A DNA stretch of 64,000 nt from Micromonospora marina. Lineage in GTDB: Bacteria > Actinomycetota > Actinomycetes > Mycobacteriales > Micromonosporaceae. Under the pieces are notes generated by a model, which ran no database searches, was not told the origin of the DNA, and saw only the letters and a program-made list of their open reading frames with translations. Below are positions 48,749 through 57,139 of this stretch, in pieces; the stretch's first letter is position 1, and the number at the start of each line of letters is the position of its first letter. Location: NCBI RefSeq assembly GCF_900091565.1, contig NZ_FMCV01000013.1, positions 1 to 64,000 on the forward strand, written 5' to 3'. A program made the translations under genes and the position numbers.

Positions 48749-48831
48749 GGTCACGAGTGCCAGCGTCAAGCCCCGGCTTGCTGGCCGGCAACCCTCGTCG
48801 AGGTTCGCGGTGGGGTGCCCCGGGTGATACC
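48749..48831 (+). ncRNA. SAM-IV-like riboswitch (aptamer core)
   Basis: The stretch runs GGTCACGAGTGCCAGCGTCA, AGCCCCGGCTTGCTGGCCGG, CAACCCTCGTCGAGG, TTCGCGGTGGGGTGCCCCGG, GTGATACC. This follows the actinobacterial SAM-IV core as I remember it, including the GCCGGCAACCCTC joint and the GGTGGGGTGCCCCGGGTGA block. P1 would pair GGTCAC with GTGATACC with one bulged U. The usual 3' P5 hairpin and pseudoknot partner after P1 are not evident, so the element may be decayed. It lies directly ahead of a broken aminotransferase gene. Confidence 0.75.
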
Positions 48832-49240
48832 GGAGGAGATCAACCTGGACCACGCCGCCAGCGCGCCGTGCGCGCGGGCCGCGGCCGACGCGGTGGCCGG
48901 GCTTCTTCCCTGGTACGCGAGCGTGCACCGCGGCGCGGGGCGCGCTGTCGCGCCGCTGCACACTGGCGTACGAGCGGGCCCGGCAGACGGTCGGCGACTT
49001 CCTCGGCGCCCGTCCCGGCGATCACGTGATCTTCACGCGGAACACCACCGACGCGCTGAACCTGCTGGCCCGGGCGCTGCCCGCCGGCACCACCGTGATC
49101 ACGTTCGGCGGCGAGCACCACGCCAACCTGCTGCCCTGGCCGCGCGGCTCGGTACGGCTGCCGGTGCCGGACAGCCCGGCCGCAGCGGTCCGGTCCCTCG
49201 CGGCGGCGGCGAGTGCCTGCCGGTCGCCGGACCGCACTGA
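48825..49240 (+). pseudogene. Class V aminotransferase/cysteine desulfurase fragment, frameshifted and truncated
   Basis: Frame 1 reads INLDHAASAPCARAAADAVA, LLPWYASVHRGAG, then goes wrong near 48940. From there a second frame continues LAYERARQTVGDFLGARPGD, HVIFTRNTTDALNLLARALP, FGGEHHANLLPWPRG up to about 49235. One extra base near 48940 explains the shift. These are the first 130 or so residues of a PLP class V aminotransferase; the Lys-containing C-terminal two thirds are missing. A GGAGGAG site (48832-48838) is followed by CTG where an ATG might be expected. Confidence 0.8.
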
Positions 49241-49294
49241 CCCAGACCCACCTCCCGTAGCCCGAGCGACGCGAACAGAAGCGCGCGGGCGAGG

Positions 49295-50548
49295 TCAGCC
49301 GACGGGTGGGGCCGTGGGCGGGTGGGCGGCGGGGTTCCGGGCTGCGGGTTCGCCCTGGCGGTCATCACCGAACGCCTGCCGTACCAGCCGGTTCGCCTCC
49401 TCCTGCTCGATGCCGGAGGCCACCAGCAGGTCACTCGCCGTGGTACGCACCTGGGCGATCACGACGCTGCCGGAGAAGCCGACCCCCTCGGCGTACGCCC
49501 GCCCGGCCTCGCTCACCGCGCGCAGCGACCGTTCGCGGGCCTCCTGCGGCTCCTGCCCGGCGGCGAACTCCTGCCGGAGCAGGCGTACCGACTCGGCCAG
49601 GTGACCGATCGCGTCCGGCATCGGCTCGGGGGCCGGTTCGGAGTCCTCGATCATGGTGACCGCACGGCGGATCAGCGTGCCGCTGTTGCGCATGGCCCGG
49701 TCGATCGGGTCGGCCGCCTCGGCGTAGTGGGTCAGCTCGCTGCGCCGGTGCCAGCGTGCCGGGGAAAGCGTGCTCGTCTCCTTGGCACCCTCGATCGCCT
49801 CGGAGAGCGCCGCCAGCTCCTCCTTGTTCTCCCGCAGGCGGAACAGCGCCTGCTGGGCCGCGTCCCGGTCCCGGCTACGCACCGCGTCGGCGCAGGCGTC
49901 GAGCTGGCCGGCGAGCAGGTCCAGCGCGGGCCGGGCGGCCCGGTTGATCACCCGTAGCGGGTTGAGCGGCAGCAGGACGGCGGTGACCAGCAGCGCGATG
50001 CCGCCGCCGAGGAGCGCGTCGATGAAGCGGGGGAACTCCAGGTTCTCCGTGGACGGGCTGAGCGTCACGATCAGCACCCCGGTGGCCGCGGCCTGGATGA
50101 CGATGGCGACGCTCGCCCCGGCGAAGATGCTCAGCAGGATGGCCGAGGTCACCACCAGCGCGAGCTGCCACGCGCCGGTGCCGACGAAATAGATGAGCGC
50201 GTCGCCTACGAGCACGCCGACCGCCACCCCGACGATCAGTTCGACGGTGCGCCGGAACCGCTGCCCGAGCGAGGCGGCGAGCGTGCCGACGGCGGAGATC
50301 GGGGCGAAGACCGGCTGCGGGTTCTTCAGCAACCGGTGCGCGACCAGGTACGCCAGGCCGGCGGCGAGCCCGGCCTGCACCGCCAGGCCGAACGCGGTAC
50401 GGACCCGGTGCAGCCGGTCGTGCAGCGTCGCCTTTCCCCGGTGCCGCAGTTCCTCCATCGCGGAGGCGATCCGCTGCCCGTCGCAGTCCGCCAGCCCGCC
50501 GGACAGCTTGCCGCGACGCAGGAACTTCAGTCGTCCGTCCCGGGCCAT
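49295..50548 (-). CDS. FUSC/aromatic acid exporter-family membrane protein
   Basis: 417 residues. A basic N-terminus (GRLKFLRRGKLSGG), about five or six helices with the FUSC pattern (PQPVFAPISAVGTLAASLGQ, RFRRTVELIVGVAVGVLVGD, LIYFVG), then NPLRVINRAARPALDLLAGQ and a long cytoplasmic helical domain. Members export hydroxylated aromatic acids or are uncharacterised. ATG 50548 is the first sensible start; upstream frame to 50761 is Pro/Arg-rich without start support. Its C-terminal tail extends toward the truncated aminotransferase, suggesting the deletion there did not damage this gene. Confidence 0.82.
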   Translation of the reverse strand: MARDGRLKFLRRGKLSGGLADCDGQRIASAMEELRHRGKATLHDRLHRVRTAFGLAVQAGLAAGLAYLVAHRLLKNPQPVFAPISAVGTLAASLGQRFRRTVELIVGVAVGVLVGDALIYFVGTGAWQLALVVTSAILLSIFAGASVAIVIQAAATGVLIVTLSPSTENLEFPRFIDALLGGGIALLVTAVLLPLNPLRVINRAARPALDLLAGQLDACADAVRSRDRDAAQQALFRLRENKEELAALSEAIEGAKETSTLSPARWHRRSELTHYAEAADPIDRAMRNSGTLIRRAVTMIEDSEPAPEPMPDAIGHLAESVRLLRQEFAAGQEPQEARERSLRAVSEAGRAYAEGVGFSGSVVIAQVRTTASDLLVASGIEQEEANRLVRQAFGDDRQGEPAARNPAAHPPTAPPVG

Positions 50549-50840
50549 GGCCGGTACTACCCGCACCGCCCCGGCTGAATCCCTCCGCCCGAACCGGAGT
50601 GGGGCGGACTGCACCCCTGGGACGACCTGACGGCACGGTGGCGGGGCACGGGCGGCGGGCGCGACCGACCCGGCGGGCGTCGACCGGGTCGGCGAGTTGC
50701 TGACCGCCGCCGGGCTCCGGGCCGCGACGGTGACCGGGGTACGCCGTCTGGTGCTGCTCACCGCCGGTCACGTGGTCGCGCCGGACGACCCGGACGGCGC
50801 GCTGCACGGCAACAGACGGTACGCCGGTAGCCTTCCCGGC
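50549..50840 (+). other. 292-base region without a confident gene
   Basis: From about 50640 to 50830 a plus-strand frame has G/C-ended codons and reads DRVGELLTAAGLRAATVTGV, RRLVLLTAGHVVAPDDPD. It has no start, no ribosome site and no family I know. It is continuous with the FAD-linked oxidase frame but lies upstream of that gene's promoter box. It may be a gene remnant. Confidence 0.35.
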
Positions 50841-52241
50841 ATGGCCGCTCATCCCCTCCTCGACGACCTGCGGGCCGCGCTCGGCGACGCCGCCGTGCTG
50901 ACCGACCCGGACCTGCTGGCCGGGCACGCGCGCGACGAGGCCGACCTGTGCGACTCGGGCACCCCGCTGGCGGTGGTACGCCCCCGCGACACCGACGAGG
51001 TGGTGGCTGTGGTCCGGGCGGCCGGGCGGCACGGCGTACCCGTGGTGCCGCAGGGCGCGCGGACCGGGCTGGCCGGCGCGGCGAACGCGGTCACCGGCGC
51101 CGTGGTGGTGAGCACGGTGGCGATGGACGCGGTGCGGGAAATCGACCCGGTCGGCCGGATCGCCGTGGTGCAGCCGGGCGTGGTGAACGCGGCGCTCGCC
51201 CGCGCGGTGAGGGAGCGGGGCCTGTGGTATCCGCCGGATCCCGGCTCCTGGGAGTCCTCCACCATCGGCGGCAACGTGGCCACCAACGCCGGCGGCATGT
51301 GCTGCGTGAAGTACGGCGTGACAAGCGAATACGTGCTGGGCCTGGAGGTGGTGCTCGCCTCCGGCGAGGTGCTGCGCACCGGGCGGCGTACCGCCAAGGG
51401 GGTCGCCGGGTACGATCTGACCCGCCTCTTCGTGGGCTCGGAGGGCACGCTCGGCGTGATCACCGAGGTGACCGTGGCGTTGCGCCCGGCCCCGGAGGAG
51501 TCACTGACCCTGGTCGCGGTCTTCCCCACGGTGGCGGCGGCCGGTGGCGCGGTCGCCGGGATCGCCGAGCGCGGCCTCACCCCGAGCCTGCTGGAGCTGC
51601 TCGACCGGACGCACCTGCGGGCGATCGAGGCGTACCGGCCGATGGGTCTGCGCACCGATGCCGAGGCGCTGCTGCTCGCGGCGGTGGACACCGGCGCCCG
51701 GGCCGCCGACGACCTGGCCCGGCTGTCCGAGGTGTGCATCGCGGCGGGCGCCGACGAGGTCTACGCGGCCACCGACGCGACCGAGGCAGCGGCGCTGCTC
51801 CAGGCGCGGCGGCTGGCCCATCCGGCGATGGAGCGGTTCGCGGCGGAGACGTTCCCGGGCGGCAACGGCGGCCTGGTCATCGACGACGTGGCGGTGCCGC
51901 GCGGCCGGCTGGCGGAACTGCTCGACGGGGTGGCCCGGATCGCGCAGGCGTGCCAGGTGCCGATCGGGGTGGTCGGTCACGCGGGCGACGGCAACATGCA
52001 CCCGAACATCGTGGTCGACCGGGCCGACCCGGGGAGCCTGGCCCGGGGACGGCGGGCCTTCGACGAGATCATGCGGCTGGGGCTGGACCTGGGCGGCACC
52101 TGCACCGGGGAGCACGGCGTCGGGCTGCTCAAGCGGGACTGGCTGGCCCGCGAAATCGGCCCGGTGGGCGTACGCGTGCACCAGGCGATCAAGGCGGCGC
52201 TGGACCCGGCCGGGCTGCTCAACCCCGGCAAGATGTTCTAG
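50841..52241 (+). CDS. FAD-linked oxidase (GlcD / D-lactate dehydrogenase-type)
   Basis: 466 residues. An N-terminal FAD_binding_4 domain (VVRPRDTDEVVAVVRAAGRH, PVVPQGARTGLAGAANAV, DPGSWESSTIGGNVATNAGG near residue 133, FVGSEGTLGVITEVTVALRP) and a C-terminal FAD-oxidase_C domain with GHAGDGNMHPNIVVD, GTCTGEHGVGLLKRDWL (metal His) and ending in DPAGLLNPGKMF. Oxidises a D-2-hydroxy acid such as glycolate or D-lactate. No GlcE/GlcF partners are near. TAGCCT (50828-50833) ends 7 nt before ATG 50841. It overlaps the convergent lipoprotein gene by 4 nt. Confidence 0.9.
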   Translation: MAAHPLLDDLRAALGDAAVLTDPDLLAGHARDEADLCDSGTPLAVVRPRDTDEVVAVVRAAGRHGVPVVPQGARTGLAGAANAVTGAVVVSTVAMDAVREIDPVGRIAVVQPGVVNAALARAVRERGLWYPPDPGSWESSTIGGNVATNAGGMCCVKYGVTSEYVLGLEVVLASGEVLRTGRRTAKGVAGYDLTRLFVGSEGTLGVITEVTVALRPAPEESLTLVAVFPTVAAAGGAVAGIAERGLTPSLLELLDRTHLRAIEAYRPMGLRTDAEALLLAAVDTGARAADDLARLSEVCIAAGADEVYAATDATEAAALLQARRLAHPAMERFAAETFPGGNGGLVIDDVAVPRGRLAELLDGVARIAQACQVPIGVVGHAGDGNMHPNIVVDRADPGSLARGRRAFDEIMRLGLDLGGTCTGEHGVGLLKRDWLAREIGPVGVRVHQAIKAALDPAGLLNPGKMF

Positions 52242-52735
52242 CCCTTGTCCTCCGCGGGCGTGGCCTGGGTGACGAGCAGCAGCACGTCGTAGGCCACCTT
52301 CGGCTTCGGCTCGCCCGGGCAGTCCTGGATGGTGACGGTCAGCTCCGGCGGCACGAGCAGCGTCGACGTCAGCACGCCGATGCAGCCCTGCTTGTAACTG
52401 CGGGCCTCGTCGGTCTCCTTCGCCATCGCCGGGTCGGCGAGCATCCGTTGGAGCCGCTGGGTCTGCTCCGGGCTGAGCGTGCCGGTGGCGTCCACGCCGT
52501 CACCGGCGCAGTCGCGGCACTGCCAGCGGCCGGACGGGTCCACGTCGAGGCTGCGGACCGGGCCGTCGCCGAGCCGCTGCACCAGGGAGACGCGCCTGCC
52601 GTCCGGTGCCGGGCTCGCCGTGCCCGCCGCCTCGGGTGTGGTGGTGCCCTCGGCCGGGCCGAAGGAGCAGCCGGTCAGCGCCAGCAGGCCGACGACGCAC
52701 AGGGCGGGGACACGCAACCAGGACGGGCGAACCAC
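52238..52735 (-). CDS. Hypothetical lipoprotein
   Basis: 165 residues. Signal peptide LRVPALCVVGLLALTGC with lipobox LTGC (Cys23), a Thr/Pro linker, then a small extracytoplasmic domain with a Cys pair WQCRDCAGDG and further Cys in KQGCIGVL and IQDCPGE. The domain family was not recognised. TAGGTT (52748-52743) ends 7 nt before GTG 52735, so the start is well supported. Function unknown. Confidence 0.8.
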   Translation of the reverse strand: MVRPSWLRVPALCVVGLLALTGCSFGPAEGTTTPEAAGTASPAPDGRRVSLVQRLGDGPVRSLDVDPSGRWQCRDCAGDGVDATGTLSPEQTQRLQRMLADPAMAKETDEARSYKQGCIGVLTSTLLVPPELTVTIQDCPGEPKPKVAYDVLLLVTQATPAEDKG

Positions 52736-52801
52736 GCCCGGAAACCTACACTTCCGTAGGTAGCGCGCACCAGCGGCCGAGCGGCCCGGGTCGGGGATCG
52801 A

Positions 52802-54634
52802 CTACCTGGGGGAGGCCGGAAGTTCGACGCCCGGCCCGTCGATGCCCCGGTCGGCCGCGAATCCGCGCACGTCGGGCGCGCCGAGCCGGGCCGCGTCGGC
52901 CGCGATGTCGTCCGGCATGAGCTGGGACTCCCGTTCGGCGAGCACCCGTGCCCGGTAGTGGGCGACCTCCCGGCCCCGGGTCGCCGCGTCCCAGCCGAGC
53001 ACCGCGCCCATCAACTCCGCGGCGTGCTCCGCCGACTCCAGTCCGCGGTGGCTGGTCTCGATCGAGATCCGGGTACGCCGGGTGAGCACGTCCTCCAGGT
53101 GCAGCGCGCCCTCGGCGCGGGCGGCGTACGTCACCTCGGCGGCCAGGTATTCCGGCGCGCCCGCCAGCGGCGAGCCGAGCAGCGGATCGGCGTCGACCAG
53201 GGCGAGCAGGTCGAGCGTGAGGGTGCCGTAGCGCTCCAGCAGGTGCTCGACCACGCCGACCGCCACCCCGTGCCGGCGGGCCAGGTCGGCCCGGTCCCGC
53301 CACATGGCCGCGTAGCCGTCGGCGCCGAGCAGCGGCAGGTCGGCGGTACGCGAGGAGCGGACCCGGCCGAGCCGGTGCATCGCGCGGTCGACCACGTCGG
53401 AGGCCATCACCCGGTAGGTGGTGTACTTCCCGCCCGCGACCAGCAGCAGGCCGAGCATCGGCTCCACCACGGCGTGCTCGCGGGAGAGCTTGGAGGTGGA
53501 ATCCGCCTCGCCGGCCAGCAGCGGGCGCAGCCCGGCGTAGACGCCCTCGATGTCAGCGGTGGTCAGCGGCCGGTCCAGCACGGCGTTCACCTGCGACAAC
53601 AGGTAGTCGATGTCGCTCGCGGTGGCGGCCGGGTGGGACCTGTCGAGTTGCCAGTCCGTGTCGGTGGTGCCGATGATCCAGTGCCCGCCCCAGGGGATCA
53701 CGAACAGCACGCTCGTCGCGGTACGCAGGATCAGGCCGGTCTCGCCGACGATGGCCGAGCGGGGCACCACCAGGTGCACCCCCTTGGAGGCCCGGACCCG
53801 CAGCTTCGGGCGCAGCCCGACGTCGTTGAGCATCCGCGACATGTCGTCGCTCCACACGCCGGTGGCGGCGATCACGGTGCGGGCGCGCACCTCGAACTCG
53901 GCGTCCGGCGAACCGGCGGGCGCCTCCAGGTCGCGGACCCGCACGCCGGTGACCTCCCGGGCCTGGCGGATCAGGCCGACCGCGCGGGCGCTCGTCACCA
54001 CTGTCGCGCCGAGGCTCGCCGCGGTGCGGGCCAGCGTCACCACCAGGCGGGCGTCGTCGACCTGGCCGTCGTAGTAGCGGATCGCGCCGGCCAGCTTGTC
54101 CGGGCGGAGGCTGGGAAAGATCCGGCGGGTGCCCTCGCGGGTGAGATGCCGGTGCAGCGGCATGCCGCGCCCGCCGCCGAAGACCCCGGCGAACGCGTCG
54201 TACGCGGCCACGCCGAGGCCGTAGTAGGAGCGGCGGAAGAACCGCCGGGGCAGGTCGCGCGCGCCGCCCTCGGCGGGCAGCGGCACCAGGATCGGCACCG
54301 GCCGGACCAGGTGCGGCGCGAGCCGGGTGGCGAGCAGCCCGCGCTCGGTCAGCGCCTCGTGGACCAGGTGGAACTCCAGCTGCTCCAGGTAGCGCAGGCC
54401 GCCGTGGATCAGCTTGCTGGACCGGCTGGAGGTGCCGGCGGCGTAGTCGCGCGCCTCCACCAGGGCGACCTTCAGCCCTCGGGACGCGGCGTCGAGCGCG
54501 GCGCCCGCTCCGGTCACGCCACCGCCGATGACCAGCACGTCGAACCGCTCCGCCCGGAGCCGGCGCAGGTCGTCGGCGCGGCGCTCGGCGGAGAGCCGGC
54601 CGGCCGTGGATCGGGACACACTCGGGTCACGCAC
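52802..54634 (-). CDS. glpD: Aerobic glycerol-3-phosphate dehydrogenase GlpD
   Basis: 610 residues. FAD-binding Rossmann FDVLVIGGGVTGAGAALDAA near residue 30, TSSRSSKLIHGGLRYLEQLE (substrate/FAD region near 73), HWIIGTTDTDW, VAGGKYTTYRVMASDVVDRA and a C-terminal DAO_C domain. It oxidises glycerol-3-phosphate to dihydroxyacetone phosphate at the membrane and feeds quinone. No glpF/glpK nearby. TACCGT (54646-54641) ends 6 nt before GTG 54634, so the longer frame to 54733 is rejected. It diverges from the subtilisin gene with 59 nt between starts. Confidence 0.93.
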   Translation of the reverse strand: MRDPSVSRSTAGRLSAERRADDLRRLRAERFDVLVIGGGVTGAGAALDAASRGLKVALVEARDYAAGTSSRSSKLIHGGLRYLEQLEFHLVHEALTERGLLATRLAPHLVRPVPILVPLPAEGGARDLPRRFFRRSYYGLGVAAYDAFAGVFGGGRGMPLHRHLTREGTRRIFPSLRPDKLAGAIRYYDGQVDDARLVVTLARTAASLGATVVTSARAVGLIRQAREVTGVRVRDLEAPAGSPDAEFEVRARTVIAATGVWSDDMSRMLNDVGLRPKLRVRASKGVHLVVPRSAIVGETGLILRTATSVLFVIPWGGHWIIGTTDTDWQLDRSHPAATASDIDYLLSQVNAVLDRPLTTADIEGVYAGLRPLLAGEADSTSKLSREHAVVEPMLGLLLVAGGKYTTYRVMASDVVDRAMHRLGRVRSSRTADLPLLGADGYAAMWRDRADLARRHGVAVGVVEHLLERYGTLTLDLLALVDADPLLGSPLAGAPEYLAAEVTYAARAEGALHLEDVLTRRTRISIETSHRGLESAEHAAELMGAVLGWDAATRGREVAHYRARVLAERESQLMPDDIAADAARLGAPDVRGFAADRGIDGPGVELPASPR

Positions 54635-54693
54635 CAGTCCACGGTAACCGTCCCGGGCGCGCGGCGACACGGCCCGGCCGTACCGTGATGACC

Positions 54694-57096
54694 ATGCCGA
54701 CCGGTCCGCCGCCCGCCCCCGTACCGCCGCCACGCGGGACCGGTCCGTGGCCGGTGGTCGCGGCGGTGGCGACCGGGGTGTGGATCGTGCAGGTCACCGT
54801 GCCGGGCCAGCTCACCGGCTGGCTGGTCGACCAGGTGGCGCTGGTCGTCGGCGCGGACCGGCCGGTGGCGGGCTGGCCCGTGGTCGCGGTGGTCACCGTG
54901 CTGCTGGCCGGCGCTCCGGCGCTGGCGTTGGCGCTCGCGCCCCGCTCCCCCGCGTTGCGGGCGAGCGGCCGGGCCTGGACCGCCGCCGTGGTCGCGCTCG
55001 GCGTGACCACGCTGCTACGGACGGTGCCGCCGGTGCACCACGAGGCGTACCTGGCCGCGCTCGCGGTGACCGCCGCGGTGCTCGCGCTCGTCGCCGTCCG
55101 TCTCGGCCGCGTCCGGCCACCGGTCGTGGCGGGCGCGGTCGCAGCGGGCCGGTTCGGGCCGGTGTCGCTGCTGGCGATCGCGGCCGGCCTGGCCGTGCTG
55201 CTGCCCTGGGTCTGGGTGGGCGCGCTGGGCGGGGCGCTGGAGACGCTGCTCGCCGGCCTGGCCGCCGCCGCGCTGGGCGCGCTCGCCGGGGCGCTGCTCG
55301 GCGCCGGTTTCTGGGCCGCGTTCGGGCCGGATCCGGCCCGGCTGGTGCTCGTCGGCGGTCTGGTCGCGGGGGTGGCGTTGACGCCGCTCGCGGCCGGCGC
55401 CGGGCAGTCGGGCGTGCAGTTGCCGGCGCTGTTCCTGCTGCCGCCGCTCGGCTTCGTGCTGGCCGCGCTGGAGGCGGCGGCCCGCCACGCGGGCCGCCCG
55501 GCCGGGCCCGCGTCGGCGCGCCTGCTGGTCGGGCTCGCCCTGCTGGGGCCGCTCGCCTTCACCGACCCGGAGGAGATCAGCCTTCTGCTGTCCGCCACCC
55601 GCGACGTGCCGTTCTGGGTCGCGGTGGGCACCGGCGTGGCGTTCGCCGTCGCGGTCCTGCTGGCTGTCGGGTACGGCGTACTGCTCGCCCGGTCCCGCGC
55701 CCGCGCGCCCCGGCGCGGTCCGGCCGCGCTGTTCGCCGTCGCGCTGCTCGCCGCCGTCGCCGTGGTGTACGTCGTACCCGGCCGTCCGGGACTGCACGGC
55801 GAGCGGCTACTCGTGGTGCTGCGCGAGCAGGCCGACCTGACCGGCCTGCCGGCCGGGACGCCGGGCCGGGCCGGGCGGGACGCCCGGGCGACGGAGGTCT
55901 ACCGGCGGCTGGTGGCGACCGCCGGCCGCACGCAGGGCGACCTGCGCCGCACGCTGACCGGGATGCGGCTGAATCCGACGCCGTACTACCTGGTGAACGC
56001 CATCGAGACGGACGGCGGGCCGGCGGTGCGGGCCTGGCTGTCCCGTCGTCCCGAGGTGGCCCGGGTGCTGGTCAGCCAGCGGGTGCGCCCGCTGCCCGCG
56101 CCCGCCCCGCAGGCGCGCGGCGACGCGCCGGCGCCGGCCGGGCCGGCCTGGAACGTCTCGCTGATCGGCGCGGACCGGGTCTGGTCCGAGCTGGGCGTCA
56201 CCGGGTCCGGCGTGGTGGTGGGCAGCTCCGACTCCGGGGTGGACGGCCGGCACCCGGCGCTCACGGGCGGCTTCCGGGGCGGCGAGGACTCCTGGTACGA
56301 CCCGTGGGAGGGCCGCCGCGCCCCGGCCGACCGGGGTGGACACGGCACGCACACGCTGGGCAGCGCGGTGGGCCGGGACGGGATCGGCGTGGCACCGGGT
56401 GCGAGCTGGGTCGGCTGCGTCAACCTGGACCGCAACATGGGCAACCCGGCCCGCTACCTCGACTGCCTCCAGTTCATGCTGGCCCCGTTCCCCGAGGGCG
56501 GGAACCCGCTCACCGACGGCCGTCCCTCGCGCGCCCCGGACGTGCTCACCAACTCGTGGGGCTGCCCGCCGGTGGAGGGATGCGACCCGGGGGCGCTGCG
56601 GCCGGCGACCGCCGCGCTGACCGCGGCCGGCATCCTGGTGGTGGCCGCGGCCGGGAACACCGGTCCGTCGTGCGGCTCGATCGCGGACCCGCCCGCGCCG
56701 TACCCGGACGTGCTTACCGTCGGGGCGGTGGACCGGCAGCGGCGGGTCACCCGGTTCTCCAGCCGCGGCCCGGCGCCGGACGGCCGGGCCAAGCCGGACC
56801 TGGTCGCCCCGGGCGCCGCGGTGCGGTCCGCGATGCCGGGCGGCGGGTACGCCACCCTGGACGGCACCTCGATGGCGACACCGCAGGTCGCGGGCGTGGT
56901 GGCGCTGATGTGGTCGGCGAATCCGGCGCTGGTCGGGGAGCTGGAGCGGACCCGGTCGATCCTGCGTGAGACGGCGCAGCCGGTCACGCCACCCGGCGGG
57001 GCGGACGCCTGCGGTGGACCGCAGGACGTCTCCGGCGCCGGGCTGGTGGACGCGTACGCGGCGGTGCGCGCGGCCCGGGCGGCGGCGACCGGTTAA
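54694..57096 (+). CDS. Polytopic membrane protein with C-terminal subtilisin (S8) protease
   Basis: 800 residues in three parts. Residues 20-370 hold about ten hydrophobic helices without known family. Residues about 375-480 resemble an I9-type propeptide (LLVVLREQADLTGLP, YLVNAIETDGGPAVRAWLSR). Residues 490-795 are an S8 peptidase with complete triad: Asp513 in SSDSGVDG, His550 in GGHGTHT, Ser726 in DGTSMATPQVAG, with the oxyanion Asn in AAAGNTGPS. The protease should face outside. Fusion of S8 to a multi-helix N-terminus is unusual. TACCGT (54681-54686) ends 7 nt before ATG 54694. Confidence 0.88.
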   Translation: MPTGPPPAPVPPPRGTGPWPVVAAVATGVWIVQVTVPGQLTGWLVDQVALVVGADRPVAGWPVVAVVTVLLAGAPALALALAPRSPALRASGRAWTAAVVALGVTTLLRTVPPVHHEAYLAALAVTAAVLALVAVRLGRVRPPVVAGAVAAGRFGPVSLLAIAAGLAVLLPWVWVGALGGALETLLAGLAAAALGALAGALLGAGFWAAFGPDPARLVLVGGLVAGVALTPLAAGAGQSGVQLPALFLLPPLGFVLAALEAAARHAGRPAGPASARLLVGLALLGPLAFTDPEEISLLLSATRDVPFWVAVGTGVAFAVAVLLAVGYGVLLARSRARAPRRGPAALFAVALLAAVAVVYVVPGRPGLHGERLLVVLREQADLTGLPAGTPGRAGRDARATEVYRRLVATAGRTQGDLRRTLTGMRLNPTPYYLVNAIETDGGPAVRAWLSRRPEVARVLVSQRVRPLPAPAPQARGDAPAPAGPAWNVSLIGADRVWSELGVTGSGVVVGSSDSGVDGRHPALTGGFRGGEDSWYDPWEGRRAPADRGGHGTHTLGSAVGRDGIGVAPGASWVGCVNLDRNMGNPARYLDCLQFMLAPFPEGGNPLTDGRPSRAPDVLTNSWGCPPVEGCDPGALRPATAALTAAGILVVAAAGNTGPSCGSIADPPAPYPDVLTVGAVDRQRRVTRFSSRGPAPDGRAKPDLVAPGAAVRSAMPGGGYATLDGTSMATPQVAGVVALMWSANPALVGELERTRSILRETAQPVTPPGGADACGGPQDVSGAGLVDAYAAVRAARAAATG

Positions 57097-57139
57097 CAAC
57101 CCTGTCCATTGGTCCGCCGATGCCCTAGGGTCGGCGTCC

